From the NCBI GenBank assembly GCA_016930075.1, contig JAFGHS010000118.1, positions 19,226 to 83,225 on the forward strand: a DNA stretch of 64,000 bases, given 5' to 3'. Position 1 is the stretch's first letter. Every line of letters starts with the position of its first letter. Source of the stretch: Deltaproteobacteria bacterium. GTDB lineage: Bacteria; Desulfobacterota; Syntrophia; Syntrophales; JAFGHS01. The position numbers and the translations under genes are program-made. Shown in pieces: positions 26,917 through 36,934 of this stretch. Under the pieces are notes generated by a model, which worked only from the letters and a program-made list of their open reading frames with translations, ran no database searches and was not told where the DNA came from.

Positions 26917-28428
26917 TTAATCCTTTTTTTCCGTTAACACGCCGACGATTCGGTTTTCTTTCGTTAAATAAATTTGCGCCGCTTCTTTTATGGCTTCCGC
27001 TGAAACGATGTCGATAATGTTCAGGTAGTTGAAGATATACCGGTAATCGCCCATGATGCATTCGTAATACGATATATTCGAAGCGATTTTCTGATCCGAA
27101 TCGAATCCTCTGAGAAATTCCATTTTTAGTAGATTTTTTGCTTTGGCGATTTCAAGATCGGAAATCGGCTGCGTCTTGATCTTTTCTATTTCCTTCAGGA
27201 TGGTCTCCTCCAACTCGGCATTCGTGTGAGGATGCCGGGGCCTGGCGGAAATGGTGAAGAGGTTGGGATGCATCATGGCCGGCGCCCCGTTGACCGCTCC
27301 GACAGATTCGGCAATCTGCATCTTCGTCACCATCAAACTGTATAACCGGCTGGTCCGCCCTCGGGTGAGCATGGTTTCCAGGACGTCGAAAACGTAGTCA
27401 TGATAAGCCGGCGCCGCGGGTTTGTGAAAACCGATCATCATCATGGGACTGGCTTTGAAGAAGACCTCTACCCTTCTTTCTTCCATCTGCACCGGTTCCA
27501 CAGGGTCGACCTTCGGCGCTTCATTGCGGGACGGCAGACAACCGAAATACTTCTCAAGCAGTTTCAGCGTTTCCCGCGGCTTGATAGCGCCGACAACGGC
27601 AATGACGGTTTTTCGTCGATCCTGATACTTCTGGAAAAAATTTCTAATCACAGCCGGGCTCAAACGCATCAGATCATCCGGCCAACCCAGGACGGGCCGC
27701 CCGTAGGGATGGACCTGGTATGCCGTCTTCATGAATTGCTCATGAAATTTGCCGGTCGGACTGGATTCAACCCGCTGCCGTCTTTCTTCCATGACCACGT
27801 CGCGTTCCGTATAAAAATCGCGGAAAACAGGATTCTGCATGCGGTCTGCTTCAATTCTCGCCCACAACTCAATATAATTGGCCGGCAAACTGATTTTATA
27901 TGTCGTCAAATCATGACCTGTCGAGGCATTCATGTCCAATCCGCCGTTTCCGGTGTACAGGCGGTCTATTTCATTAGGGATATAATATTGCTTTGTTTCT
28001 TCCTGTAATTTTTTCAATTGAGCCGTCAGGTCTCTGAGGATGTTATCATCCGCTTCCGGGCCCTTTTTTCTTTCCCGATCCAGGGCATCGCCGGTCCTTT
28101 CAACGGCATCCAGCATCCTCTTTTCCGCTGCATAATTTTTTGCGCCGATGGTCTTGGTCCCCTTAAACATCATGTGTTCCAGCAAATGGGCGGCGCCGCT
28201 TTCGCCCTTTGCCTCATCAAAAGCTCCGATGCGATGACGGATATACAGAGAAACCGTCGGACTCACATGACGCTCCAGCATGAGGACGGTTATTCCGTTT
28301 TTCAATTTTGTTCTGATAATTTTTTTCTTCAGATCAATGCCGGAAGCAATCGAGGAGAAACACAATATCCCCAGAACCCATAGAAAAAGGATGCCGCATC
28401 GATGCCGTTTACGCATAAGATCACTCAT
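26917..28428 (-). CDS. M16-family zinc metalloprotease, catalytic subunit
   Basis: A 503-residue exported protease. A membrane-leading hydrophobic segment (about residues 10-30) precedes the M16 domain; the zinc motif HLLEH is at 81-85 with the distal Glu in TERDVVMEERR. It probably works with the non-catalytic subunit downstream in the periplasm; substrate unknown. The start may be ATG 28428, three bases after the HAD phosphatase stop, or ATG 28416. Tight spacing points to translational coupling. Confidence 0.88.
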   Translation of the reverse strand: MSDLMRKRHRCGILFLWVLGILCFSSIASGIDLKKKIIRTKLKNGITVLMLERHVSPTVSLYIRHRIGAFDEAKGESGAAHLLEHMMFKGTKTIGAKNYAAEKRMLDAVERTGDALDRERKKGPEADDNILRDLTAQLKKLQEETKQYYIPNEIDRLYTGNGGLDMNASTGHDLTTYKISLPANYIELWARIEADRMQNPVFRDFYTERDVVMEERRQRVESSPTGKFHEQFMKTAYQVHPYGRPVLGWPDDLMRLSPAVIRNFFQKYQDRRKTVIAVVGAIKPRETLKLLEKYFGCLPSRNEAPKVDPVEPVQMEERRVEVFFKASPMMMIGFHKPAAPAYHDYVFDVLETMLTRGRTSRLYSLMVTKMQIAESVGAVNGAPAMMHPNLFTISARPRHPHTNAELEETILKEIEKIKTQPISDLEIAKAKNLLKMEFLRGFDSDQKIASNISYYECIMGDYRYIFNYLNIIDIVSAEAIKEAAQIYLTKENRIVGVLTEKKD

Positions 28429-28431
28429 CTG

Positions 28432-29124
28432 TCATTTTTTATGATCGGAAAGGTACAGCTGAACATCACGGAAGTTTTCAAACCGGATGCAGGGCGTCTC
28501 ATCCTCAACGCATTTTTCGTACAAAACCCTTTTTGCAAAGACAAGATCGGCTTTTTTTGAGGGACAGACATCCGAGGTGCCGTCGCCTACATAAATGATC
28601 CGGTCGTATGCCGGTCGACGGTTCTCAAGAATGGCTTTTTTGCATGTGCCGCACTTTCCGCATGCCTCACTCGCGTAGGGAAAAGACACGGACAGCTTGC
28701 CTCCGTTTTCAAAAACGGCCCGATTCGAAAAAAATGCGATGCCGGACAGGCCGTGGGCCGCAAGAAAGGCTTCGATATAAAAATCAAGCCCATCCGAGGC
28801 AATAATCAAATCAAAGTTGTTGACCCGGCAGAAACGATAAAAGTCTGAAAACGAGGGATCGATTTTCCCCGTCTCCAGACAATAGGCCAGGACCTCCGCC
28901 CGGTCCCCCGAAAAAAAAGGCGCACCTGCCAGATACGCCTCCTTCGATCCCACCGTTCCCAAGACGTATCGACGGTCGATATCGTTCCACCGGTCGCCGG
29001 TGAACCGGTTAAAAACCCTGTTGCCGATATCGACGGTGGAAACGGTCCCGTCAAAATCCGAGATTACCAGGGTTTTCGGTTGTGGCTTTGCCTGAGGCAG
29101 GTCGTGATTCCTTGTTGCGGTCAT
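28432..29124 (-). CDS. HAD-IB phosphatase, MtnX-like
   Basis: A 230-residue phosphatase. The catalytic motif DFDGT is near residue 25, with the motif III/IV segment YVGDGTSD, and a cap region. The CGKCGTCKK segment is the cysteine-rich feature of the MtnX-like group, which dephosphorylates a methionine-salvage intermediate in Bacillus. No other methionine-salvage gene is near, so another substrate is possible. ATG 29124 overlaps the stop of the preceding gene in an ATGA pair, fixing the start; the 49-residue upstream extension overlaps that gene and is not real. Confidence 0.82.
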   Translation of the reverse strand: MTATRNHDLPQAKPQPKTLVISDFDGTVSTVDIGNRVFNRFTGDRWNDIDRRYVLGTVGSKEAYLAGAPFFSGDRAEVLAYCLETGKIDPSFSDFYRFCRVNNFDLIIASDGLDFYIEAFLAAHGLSGIAFFSNRAVFENGGKLSVSFPYASEACGKCGTCKKAILENRRPAYDRIIYVGDGTSDVCPSKKADLVFAKRVLYEKCVEDETPCIRFENFRDVQLYLSDHKK

Positions 29125-29450
29125 GATCCGGCTTTTCTCGCATGTTTGGCAATCACGAATGCGCCAAGGACGATCAGCAGCAGCGGCAGGACATAGATGC
29201 CGACTGCGCTGAAATCGATATAAAACATCTCCTTCAAAAGAAAGAATACGCCGACCGCGCCGATGATCCATCCGCCTATATCTTTAGCCGACTGGATCAA
29301 ATTGCCTATTGCGATAACGATCAACAGGACAGGCCAGGTTTTGCCGAGGGTGTAATCGGTCACGCTGTGCAGATAGATAAGAACGCCCAGGGCAATGAGA
29401 ATCATTCCTCCCGTTATGATACGTTTTGAGCTTCCCGGTTTATGAGTCAC
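29121..29450 (-). CDS. Small multispanning membrane protein, LiaF/DUF5668-type
   Basis: A 109-residue protein with about four hydrophobic helices (ITGGMILIALGVLIYL, WPVLLIVIAIGNLI, a central pair, LLLIVLGAFVIA), typical of the DUF5668/LiaI-LiaF-like transmembrane region. The start is GTG 29450 after AAAGGAGG. It sits between slipin and the HAD phosphatase, so a role in membrane stress is plausible but is inferred only from context. Confidence 0.65.
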   Translation of the reverse strand: MTHKPGSSKRIITGGMILIALGVLIYLHSVTDYTLGKTWPVLLIVIAIGNLIQSAKDIGGWIIGAVGVFFLLKEMFYIDFSAVGIYVLPLLLIVLGAFVIAKHARKAGS

Positions 29451-29468
29451 ACTATCATCCTCCTTTCT

Positions 29469-30221
29469 TTATTTTTCCGCCAGTTTCAAAAAAGGCTTGA
29501 ACAAGTCGATGGGTATGGGAAACAGGGTCGTCGAATTGTTCTCTGCTGAAATCTGGTTCAGCGTCTGAAGGTAGCGAAGCTGCAAAGCCATCGGCTGCGG
29601 TTCCATCAGCTTCGCCGCTTCCACCAGCTTTACAGCAGCCTGGAATTCGCCTTCCGCGTTGATGACCTTCGACCGCCGTTCCCGCTCCGCCTCCGCCTGC
29701 TTGGCAATGGCGCGCTTCATTTCTTCGGGCAGGTCGATTTGCTTAACCTCTACGTGGGACACCTTGATCCCCCAGGCGTCGGTGCTCCGATCCAGGATTT
29801 CCTGCAAATTCAGATTGATTTTCTCCCGCTCCGAGAGGATTTCGTCCAGTTCCACCTGTCCGCAAACGCTCCGCAGCGTCGTCTGGGCAAGCTGGGAGGT
29901 CGCATACAGAAAGTTTTCCACATTGATCACCGCCGCATTGGCATTAACGACGCGGAAATAAATCACGGCGTTGACCTTGATGGAAACGTTATCGCGGGTA
30001 ATAACATCCTGAGGCGGCACATCCATCGTAATCGTCCGCATATCCACTCTGACCATCCGATCGACAACCGGAATCAGAATGATCAGCCCGGGACCTTTGG
30101 CGCCGATGATCCTTCCGAGACGAAAGATGACAGCCCTTTCATACTCGTTCATTATGCGGATCGCCGCTGCCAGAAACATAATCACCAATACAACCGCTCC
30201 ACCAATAATGTTCAGCGTCAT
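29469..30221 (-). CDS. Slipin / stomatin-like SPFH protein
   Basis: A 250-residue membrane protein. One N-terminal helix (about 3-20) is followed by the SPFH domain ([28 protein letters not shown]) and a C-terminal oligomerisation helix ([18 protein letters not shown]). Members form large membrane rings or flotillin-like assemblies. It is paired with NfeD upstream, the well-known slipin-NfeD operon in which NfeD cleaves the slipin tail in Pyrococcus. Its ribosome site is AAAGGAGG-like before ATG 30221. Confidence 0.92.
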   Translation of the reverse strand: MTLNIIGGAVVLVIMFLAAAIRIMNEYERAVIFRLGRIIGAKGPGLIILIPVVDRMVRVDMRTITMDVPPQDVITRDNVSIKVNAVIYFRVVNANAAVINVENFLYATSQLAQTTLRSVCGQVELDEILSEREKINLNLQEILDRSTDAWGIKVSHVEVKQIDLPEEMKRAIAKQAEAERERRSKVINAEGEFQAAVKLVEAAKLMEPQPMALQLRYLQTLNQISAENNSTTLFPIPIDLFKPFLKLAEK

Positions 30222-30232
30222 TTTATCCTCCT

Positions 30233-31555
30233 TTACTGCGACTGGATTTCTTCGACCTTAAGCTTTAAACCGTCAACATGAATGACTTTGACTTTCTTCC
30301 CCTTATCCACCCATTGATCACTGAAGGCATCCCAGTATTCGCCAAGGAGCAGCACCTTGCCCGTCTCACGGATATCCGTCAGGGCCTCGCCCATTTCAGT
30401 AAGCATGCCTTCCCTGCCCGTAACGGATTTTTTCGTATGGGCCTTGATCACAAGGGCAACAACGACCATAAAAAACAGCGATACCATAAACACCGCCGGA
30501 ATCAATACCTTAAATGATACGCGGAGCGCAGGATCGGGCGAATCAAAGAGCAAAAGAGAACCCATGACGAGTGAGACCATCCCGCCGACAGACAGCAGTC
30601 CGTGACTGACCACCTTGATTTCAGCGATAAAAAGAATGATGCCGAAAAGAATTAAAAGAATTCCCGCATAGTTGACAGGCAGCGTCTGGAGGGCAAAGAA
30701 GGCGAGGATCAGTGATATTCCGCCGATGACTCCCGGAAGGATGACGCCCGGGTGCGCCAATTCGAAATAAAGACCTGCAAGCCCTATGAGCAGAAGGATA
30801 TATGCAATGTTGGGATCGCTTACCGCCGCCAGGATGCGCTGCCGCGTTCCCATCTTTTTTTCAATCAGAACGGCGTTTTGGGTCCGGATAATCCTTATCC
30901 CCGTTGCCGTCTCGACCTTTTTGCCGTCCGCCTGCGCCAGCAAACGCTCCACATCTTCGGCGACATAATCGATCACCTTGAGTTTCAGGGCCTCTTCAGC
31001 GGTGATGGATTCGCTCTTTCTGACGGATTTTTCCACCCATTCTTCGTTGCGCCCCCGTTTTTTTGCAATGCTTTTTACATAGGCAACGGCGTCGTTTGCC
31101 GATTTTTCCATCATGGTTTTGTTTTCTCCGCCGCCTCCGACGCCGATGGCCACGGGATGGGCCGCTCCGATATTCGTCCCCGGCGTCATGGCGGCAACAT
31201 GGGCGGCGACGGTAATGATGACGCCGGCAGACGCCGCGCGGGCGCCTGACGGGTGGACATACACAAAAACGGGGATGGGCGAATTCAAGAGTGCTTTGGC
31301 AATGTCCCGCATGGCCAGATCCAGACCGCCCGGCGTATCAAGCAGAATGATGAGTCCATCGACGCCTTCCGCAACGGATTCCTCAAGATTCCGGTTGATA
31401 TATTCCGCGACGGGCGGCGTGATGGCGGCACTGACGTGAATGACGTTGTAGACCGGTCTCTTTTGCTCGCTCATCGCTGTGGAATTCCAGAGCAGGACGA
31501 AAGATATGAGAAAGAAACTGATGAATGCGGCATTCTTAATACATTGTTTCCTCAT
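30233..31555 (-). CDS. NfeD-type membrane serine protease
   Basis: A 440-residue long-form NfeD. A signal peptide (1-28) leads into a ClpP-like protease domain: the nucleophile is Ser109 in AASAG, and the conserved Lys lies near residues 142-148 in the [13 protein letters not shown] helix. Then come about five transmembrane helices (240-370) and a soluble C-terminal OB-fold domain ([10 protein letters not shown]...). It probably cleaves slipin or other membrane proteins. The gene is 11 bases upstream of slipin in the same direction. Confidence 0.92.
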   Translation of the reverse strand: MRKQCIKNAAFISFFLISFVLLWNSTAMSEQKRPVYNVIHVSAAITPPVAEYINRNLEESVAEGVDGLIILLDTPGGLDLAMRDIAKALLNSPIPVFVYVHPSGARAASAGVIITVAAHVAAMTPGTNIGAAHPVAIGVGGGGENKTMMEKSANDAVAYVKSIAKKRGRNEEWVEKSVRKSESITAEEALKLKVIDYVAEDVERLLAQADGKKVETATGIRIIRTQNAVLIEKKMGTRQRILAAVSDPNIAYILLLIGLAGLYFELAHPGVILPGVIGGISLILAFFALQTLPVNYAGILLILFGIILFIAEIKVVSHGLLSVGGMVSLVMGSLLLFDSPDPALRVSFKVLIPAVFMVSLFFMVVVALVIKAHTKKSVTGREGMLTEMGEALTDIRETGKVLLLGEYWDAFSDQWVDKGKKVKVIHVDGLKLKVEEIQSQ

Positions 31556-31581
31556 CCTAATGCCTCCCTGAAAAAAAGAGA

Positions 31582-32337
31582 TTACATGTCCGGTCCGTTT
31601 TTGTTATTCAACCCCAAATCTTTCATGATCACCTGCACATCCTCCCAAACCTGTTTTTTGGCGCCGGGATTGCGCAGAAGATATGCCGGGTGATAGGTCG
31701 GCATCAATTTTATTTCGTGATAATCGTGGTATTTGCCCCTCAGAAGCGTGATGGGAACATCGGTTTTAAGAAGGGTTTTCGCCGCAAAGGCGCCCAGAGC
31801 GCAGATGACCCTGGGATTTATCGCCTCCAATTGCCTGACCAAAAAAGGCTCACAGGCCGCGATCTCATGGGGCTCAGGATTCCGGTTGCCGGGAGGACGG
31901 CATTTTAAGATGTTGCAGATATAGACATCCTGCCTCGTCAATCCCATAGCGGCAATGATTTTCGTCAACAGCTGTCCGGCACGGCCGACAAAGGGCCTGC
32001 CCTGCCTGTCTTCATCGCCCCCCGGCGCCTCGCCTACAAAGACAAGCTCCGCATGGGGATTCCCTTCTCCGAAAACGAGGTTCGTTCGCATTTTGCCGAG
32101 ATGACATCTTTGACAGTCGCCCATGTCCGCCCTCACCGCTTCAAGGGTAAGGGATCGATCACGGGCGGCAACCGCTTCCTTCTCTGCCGCCGTCGGAAAA
32201 GACTTGGCAGAGCCGCGGACTTCCGGCCTGTCGGCGGCATGGATATTCCCGCAGGCATGCGGATATGCCCGGACATATGTCTTGAGCGACCTTACAATAT
32301 CGAGCAACTCTAATCTCAGATCCTGTTCTTCAGCCAT
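31582..32337 (-). CDS. Type 4 uracil-DNA glycosylase (Fe-S)
   Basis: A 251-residue DNA repair enzyme that excises uracil. It has family 4 signatures: the active-site segment [17 protein letters not shown], motif HPAYLLR near the end, and the four cluster Cys in CQRC, CNILKC and AACEPF. Residues 1-75 are a variable helical leader. ATG 32337 is chosen (MAEEQD); ATG 32364 would add nine residues. It follows nfeD closely on the same strand, but the gap to it suggests a separate start of transcription is possible. Confidence 0.9.
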   Translation of the reverse strand: MAEEQDLRLELLDIVRSLKTYVRAYPHACGNIHAADRPEVRGSAKSFPTAAEKEAVAARDRSLTLEAVRADMGDCQRCHLGKMRTNLVFGEGNPHAELVFVGEAPGGDEDRQGRPFVGRAGQLLTKIIAAMGLTRQDVYICNILKCRPPGNRNPEPHEIAACEPFLVRQLEAINPRVICALGAFAAKTLLKTDVPITLLRGKYHDYHEIKLMPTYHPAYLLRNPGAKKQVWEDVQVIMKDLGLNNKNGPDM

Positions 32338-32484
32338 TTTAAAACCCCGTAAAACGCCACCCATCCGCTTAAATGCCGCAAGACATGCAATAAATCACAT
32401 TCTGACCCCCTGCTTCCCGACGCCCGGCTCCCGGTCCCTGACCCCTGCTTACCGGCCCATGACGCTATCTGTTTTTTCGCGCGT

Positions 32485-33672
32485 TTATAGAATCTTCTTG
32501 ACCCGGTCGAGAATCCTGTCGGCGACTTCCGTCTTATCGAGGAGCGGAAGGGCTTCCCTTCCCCCCTTCCTGTCGAGGATCGTGATCACGTTTGTATCCG
32601 TCTGGAAACCGGCCCCTTCCTGGTTCAAATCGTTGGCGACGATCAAATCCATATTCTTGTTTTTCAGCTTCGCGGCGGCGTTTTCAATGAGATTGTCCGT
32701 CTCCATGGCAAATCCGACGACGACGCGCCGGCCTTTCTTTTTGCCGATCTCCGCAATGATATCGGGATTTCGCTCCAGCATGATTTCCAGGGGGCCTTCT
32801 TTTTTCTTGATCTTCGACGCGGCGCGTGTTGCGGGCCGGTAATCGGCCACTGCCGCCGCTTTGATTACCACCGTGGCGTCCTTGAGATGCTTCATGACGG
32901 CATCACGCATCTCCAGGGCCGTTGTGACCGGGATGAATTTGACGCCCCGGGGTTTCGGCAATGCCGTCGGGCCGCTGATCAACACAACGTCCGCCCCGCG
33001 GCGCCGGGCCATGGCAGCCACGGCATACCCCATCTTCCCCGATGAATGATTCGTGATAAACCGCACGGGATCGAAAGGCTCCTGCGTCGGACCGGCGGTA
33101 ACAATGATCTTTTCACCCGCCAGATCTTTTGCCGTGAGGATTGATTCGACCTCATCGACAATCTCCGGTACCTCCGGCAATCGGCCGGCGCCTTCCGTTC
33201 TTTCAGCCAATTCGCCGTATGCAGGCTCCAGGATCCGATAGCCGTTTTCAGCCAACTTCGCCAGATTTCCTTTAACGATGGGATTTTCATACATGTTGGT
33301 ATTCATGGCGGGGCAGATCAGGACAGGCGCCGTTGTGGCCATAACGGAGGTCGTCAGAAGATCGTCTGCCAGGCCTCCCGCAATTTTCCCGATGACATTG
33401 GCCGTTGCCGGGGCGATGACAACGACGTCCGCCTCCCTGGCAAGGGAGATATGAGCGATGGAAAAGTCGCCGGTGAGGGAAAACATATCCATATAAACAG
33501 GATTTCGGGAAAGGGTCCGGAGCGTCAGCGGCGTGATGAACTCCGCAGCGTTTTTCGTCATAATTACCTTGACGTGAGCGCCTTTTTTAATAAACGCCCT
33601 CGTCAGTTCCGCCGCTTTATAGGCTGCAATGCCGCCGGTGATACCGATCAGAATGTTTTTATTTTTCAGCAT
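32485..33672 (-). CDS. coaBC: Phosphopantothenoylcysteine decarboxylase / phosphopantothenate-cysteine ligase
   Basis: A 395-residue bifunctional enzyme of CoA synthesis. The N-terminal CoaC flavoprotein domain has GITGGIAAYKA at the FMN site, PAMNTNMY with the essential Asn, and the active-site His in IAHI; the CoaB half starts near 185 with VTAGPTQEPFDPVRFITN and includes KAAAVADYRP. It produces 4'-phosphopantetheine for CoA, on which the many acyl-CoA enzymes of this window depend. Start ATG 33672 after GGGGGGA. Confidence 0.95.
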   Translation of the reverse strand: MLKNKNILIGITGGIAAYKAAELTRAFIKKGAHVKVIMTKNAAEFITPLTLRTLSRNPVYMDMFSLTGDFSIAHISLAREADVVVIAPATANVIGKIAGGLADDLLTTSVMATTAPVLICPAMNTNMYENPIVKGNLAKLAENGYRILEPAYGELAERTEGAGRLPEVPEIVDEVESILTAKDLAGEKIIVTAGPTQEPFDPVRFITNHSSGKMGYAVAAMARRRGADVVLISGPTALPKPRGVKFIPVTTALEMRDAVMKHLKDATVVIKAAAVADYRPATRAASKIKKKEGPLEIMLERNPDIIAEIGKKKGRRVVVGFAMETDNLIENAAAKLKNKNMDLIVANDLNQEGAGFQTDTNVITILDRKGGREALPLLDKTEVADRILDRVKKIL

Positions 33673-33825
33673 CTTCCCCCCTGATAACCTTCATCATGAT
33701 TGATGCGTGAATATAACAATTGAATAAAAAAAGAGCAAGGAGTTAATAGGGTTATAAAAGGGAATTCCATTTCCTGCAATTACAGAACTCATGTAATATT
33801 CCTTTTTTCCCGGCATGTTTTTGCC

Positions 33826-33854
33826 TTGCAAATCGATCTTAAAAGCATTATAGC
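33826..33854 (+). promoter_or_regulatory. Possible promoter of the M23 peptidase gene
   Basis: TTGCAA (33826-33831), 17 bases, TATAGC (33849-33854). The leader would be about 30 bases to GTG 33890. Moderate match. Confidence 0.4.
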
Positions 33855-33889
33855 GAAAAGCCAAAATACATCATATCCGAGGCGCTATT

Positions 33890-35218
33890 GTGAAAAAATC
33901 CGTATACATCGTCATGGCCCTGATGATCATCGCTTTCCTTTCGGTCGGCTGGTGGCTGTTCAATACCTGGCTGGAGATTGAAAAACCTCAAATCCAAGTC
34001 GATCAGGATGTAACCGCCATCGGCGCTCAAACCGTCCTGCCTGTTACGTTTATCGATAAAAAGAGCGGCCTCAGCAAGATAACCGTCAGCCTCAAGCAGG
34101 ACGGGAAGGCAGCTGTTATATCGGCCATGGCCTTTCCCGAGAAAGGCAAATCGCCGTATATCCTGTCTGTCCCCGTCAACGCCTACAGCCTGAAGTTTCG
34201 CAGTGGTGACGCCACGCTTACCGTCACGGCTGTCGATCATTCATTTTTTAAAAATCAGACTGTTTACGAACGGCAGATTACCATCGATTTGACGCCGCCC
34301 CAGATATTTCTCCTCAATCCGGTCAACCATATCAGCCCGGGCGGAACCGGCGTGATCGTTTACCGCACATCGGAAGCGGTACCCATGAGCGGCGTGGAGG
34401 TAAATGATTATTTCTTCAAGGGTTATCCGGTCACCATCGGCGGGAAACCTTGCATGATTTCCTATTTTGCCGTGCCGATCGATGCCGGAACGGCAGGCGC
34501 CCGGATCAGGGTTGTCGCTTCCGACCAGGCGGGCAACAAGGCGTCCGTCGCCCTGCCCTATCTGCTGATGGCCAAAAAATTCCGCAGCGACAAGATGGAA
34601 ACGTCGGATAATTTTCTCCGGCAAAAAATGCCGGAGTTTCAGGCCGCCGTTCCTGAGCTGAGAGACAAGACGCTTCTCGACACGTACATTTACGTCAATA
34701 CAAAAATGCGGGAGGATAACTTTAAGATCATCCAGACCGCCGTTAAGCATTCTATGCCCCGGCAACTCTGGCAGGATGCGTTCCTGAGAATGAAAAACAG
34801 CGCGCCCATGGCCCTCTTCGGCGATAAGCGGATATATCTTTACGGCGGCAAGGGTTTCGGGGAAAGCATTCACATGGGCGTCGATCTCGCCTCCACACAG
34901 CAGGCCCCCATTGAAGCGGCCAATAACGGCGTCGTTGTTTTTGCGGACAATCTGGGGATTTACGGCAATACGGTCATCATCGACCACGGATTTGGTCTTT
35001 CCAGTCTCTATGGCCACTTGAGCAGCATTACAACCAAAAACGGCGCCCAGGTGAAAAGAGGCGATGTCATCGGTAATTCCGGCCTTTCAGGACTTGCCGG
35101 AGGCGATCACCTGCACTTTTCGATCCTTGTGGGCGGTCAGTTTGTCGATCCCAAGGAATGGTGGGACCCCCATTGGATCGCCGACAACGTCCTGAAGAAA
35201 ATGGCCGTATCGTACTAA
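33890..35218 (+). CDS. M23-family (LytM) metallopeptidase with beta-sandwich N-region
   Basis: A 442-residue envelope protein. A single N-terminal helix (MKKSVYIVMALMIIAFLSVGWW) anchors it. Residues 30-225 look like two Ig-like beta-sandwich domains (LTVTAVDHS, IRVVASDQAGN). The C-terminal LytM domain has HMGVDLA and GDHLHFSI, giving the zinc His, Asp and His and an intact active site, so it probably cuts peptidoglycan cross-links. Start GTG 33890, with GAGG about nine bases upstream. Ends convergent to an acyl-CoA dehydrogenase. Confidence 0.88.
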   Translation: MKKSVYIVMALMIIAFLSVGWWLFNTWLEIEKPQIQVDQDVTAIGAQTVLPVTFIDKKSGLSKITVSLKQDGKAAVISAMAFPEKGKSPYILSVPVNAYSLKFRSGDATLTVTAVDHSFFKNQTVYERQITIDLTPPQIFLLNPVNHISPGGTGVIVYRTSEAVPMSGVEVNDYFFKGYPVTIGGKPCMISYFAVPIDAGTAGARIRVVASDQAGNKASVALPYLLMAKKFRSDKMETSDNFLRQKMPEFQAAVPELRDKTLLDTYIYVNTKMREDNFKIIQTAVKHSMPRQLWQDAFLRMKNSAPMALFGDKRIYLYGGKGFGESIHMGVDLASTQQAPIEAANNGVVVFADNLGIYGNTVIIDHGFGLSSLYGHLSSITTKNGAQVKRGDVIGNSGLSGLAGGDHLHFSILVGGQFVDPKEWWDPHWIADNVLKKMAVSY

Positions 35219-35250
35219 CCCTCATGCCCGCCACAGACAAAACGAAGCAT

Positions 35251-35336
35251 GAGAATACAGGAGATAGCCGTCAGGAGCCGGAATAACCGGCATATTGTTT
35301 TTCTTCCGTATTCTCTCTTCCGACTCCTGTATTCTC
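35251..35336. repeat. Inverted repeat between convergent genes (possible bidirectional terminator)
   Basis: A perfect 13-bp inverted repeat, GAGAATACAGGAG at 35251-35263 and its complement at 35324-35336, with a 60-base centre. It lies between the stops of the M23 gene and the acyl-CoA dehydrogenase gene. No T run follows directly; it could serve as a 3' end or be a remnant of a repeat element. Confidence 0.5.
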
Positions 35337-35356
35337 CTATCGCGTCATTGCCTCTG

Positions 35357-36496
35357 TCAGCGCATCAAGGCGCCGCCGGCGACGATGCGGTTGACCTGGT
35401 TGGTTCCTTCGTAAATCTGCGTCAGTTTGGCGTCGCGCATCAGTTTTTCCACCGGATACCCCTTGATGTAACCATAGCCGCCGTGGATTTGAACGGCGTT
35501 GGTGGCGACCCACATGGCCGTATCGGAGGCGAACAGTTTTGCCTGAGCGGCCTCCCGTGCAAAAGGCAATCCCTGGTCGCAGCGCGACGCGGCGTACCAG
35601 GTGAGGAGGCGCGACGCATCGACAGCCGCCGCCATATCGGCGAGCAGAAAATTGATGGATTGGAAATTACCAATGCGCTGGCCGAACTGGACCCGTTCTT
35701 TTGCGTAGGCAATGGACGCCTCCAAAGCCGCACGGGCAATTCCCAGCGCCGTGGTGGCGATGTTGACACGGCCCTCGTTCAAGGTTTCCATGGCGATTTT
35801 GAATCCCTGACCCTCCGCGCCCAGAACATTCGCGGCGGGAACAATAACATCGTCCAGGTTGACTTCCGCGACGTTAAGCGCCCGCTGACCCATTTTATCT
35901 TCCACCTTGCCGATGGACAGGCCGGGCGTCTCGCGCGGCACGACAAAAGCCGTAATGCCCTTGGTGCCTTTCGCCGGATCGGTGGTGGCAAATATCGTAT
36001 AGAGCGCTGCAAAACCGGCGTTGGTGATGAAGCATTTCTGGCCGTTTAAGACATAGGCATCGCCTTTGCGGACGGCTTTTGTTTTAACGCCTGCGGCATC
36101 AGACCCGGCTTCTCTTTCCGTCAGGGCAAAGGAAGCGGTTTTACCGGACTCGCAGAGGGGGGAAATGAATCGTTTCTTCTGCTCGTCCGACCCGCCGATC
36201 AGGATAGGGCCGCAGGCCAGCGAATTGATGCTGATCATTCCGCCGATGCCGGCGCAGCCGGCATTGAGTTCTTCCGTCATCAACGAAGCATCCAGAAGCC
36301 CCAGGCCGTGCCCCCCGTATTGTTTGGGCGTGGTCATATTCATCACGCCCGCCTTGTGAGCTTTTTGCAGAATTTCTGCCGGATCAAAAGGCTCCTGGTC
36401 ATATTTGATCGCAATGGGGACAATCTCTTTCTGTGCAAAATTTCGGGCCAGTTCCTGCAATGCTTTTTGTTCGTTCGTCAAAGTGAACTCAATCAT
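35357..36496 (-). CDS. Acyl-CoA dehydrogenase (first)
   Basis: A 379-residue FAD enzyme that oxidises an acyl-CoA to the enoyl-CoA. The signature ALTEREAGSDA (FAD/substrate) and the catalytic base in IYEGTNQ (Glu363) are both intact, as in short/medium-chain and branched-chain enzymes. It is monocistronic in appearance, with about 440 bases to the next gene on its 5' side. Electron transfer flavoprotein is not encoded in this window. Start ATG 36496 after AAGGA. Confidence 0.92.
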   Translation of the reverse strand: MIEFTLTNEQKALQELARNFAQKEIVPIAIKYDQEPFDPAEILQKAHKAGVMNMTTPKQYGGHGLGLLDASLMTEELNAGCAGIGGMISINSLACGPILIGGSDEQKKRFISPLCESGKTASFALTEREAGSDAAGVKTKAVRKGDAYVLNGQKCFITNAGFAALYTIFATTDPAKGTKGITAFVVPRETPGLSIGKVEDKMGQRALNVAEVNLDDVIVPAANVLGAEGQGFKIAMETLNEGRVNIATTALGIARAALEASIAYAKERVQFGQRIGNFQSINFLLADMAAAVDASRLLTWYAASRCDQGLPFAREAAQAKLFASDTAMWVATNAVQIHGGYGYIKGYPVEKLMRDAKLTQIYEGTNQVNRIVAGGALMR

Positions 36497-36871
36497 GGCG
36501 GTTTTCCTTTCTCATGGGTTATGGCTTGACGCCAATTATTTCGGGCAACTTGTCAGACGGCTGCTCTTCCATGCACAATCGTGTCGGGGAACGGCTTGTC
36601 ATTCCGCAAATCTGCCTCAAATATCTGTAGTTTGCGGCATTTTCCAGTGTCAATGCCTCCAATGGGTGCGAGCATTCAACCTTTTATACATTCCCTTTGA
36701 AAGATGAAAGAATTATTTTAGCATGTCAATGGCGCCGGGTCTTGAAAAGTCGTGTTTTTCAAGTCTGCACCTTTATGAAATACCTTGGTTTCAAGAGTTG
36801 ATGCACCATAACCCCACATGACCGGGTTGCATGCCGTCGGATGAAAGGGGCCGGCACCATGATAATATCTC
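36497..36871. other. Intergenic region, no gene seen
   Basis: Between divergent genes. A weak minus-strand promoter (TTGACA at 36724-36729 and CATCTT 17 bases on) may serve the acyl-CoA dehydrogenase. A small hairpin, CTTGAAAA/TTTTCAAG (36741-36763), is present. The open frames here show no recognisable product. Confidence 0.4.
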
Positions 36872-36900
36872 TTGAAATTGACGCTCATTATTCGTATCTT
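36872..36900 (+). promoter_or_regulatory. Promoter of the SPFH/zinc-ribbon gene
   Basis: TTGAAA (36872-36877), a 17-base spacer and TATCTT (36895-36900). It overlaps the apparent upstream extension of the SPFH frame, arguing that translation starts downstream at 36935. Confidence 0.5.
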
Positions 36901-36934
36901 TAGCCTGCACTCTCACTTTAAAAAAGAAAGGACG

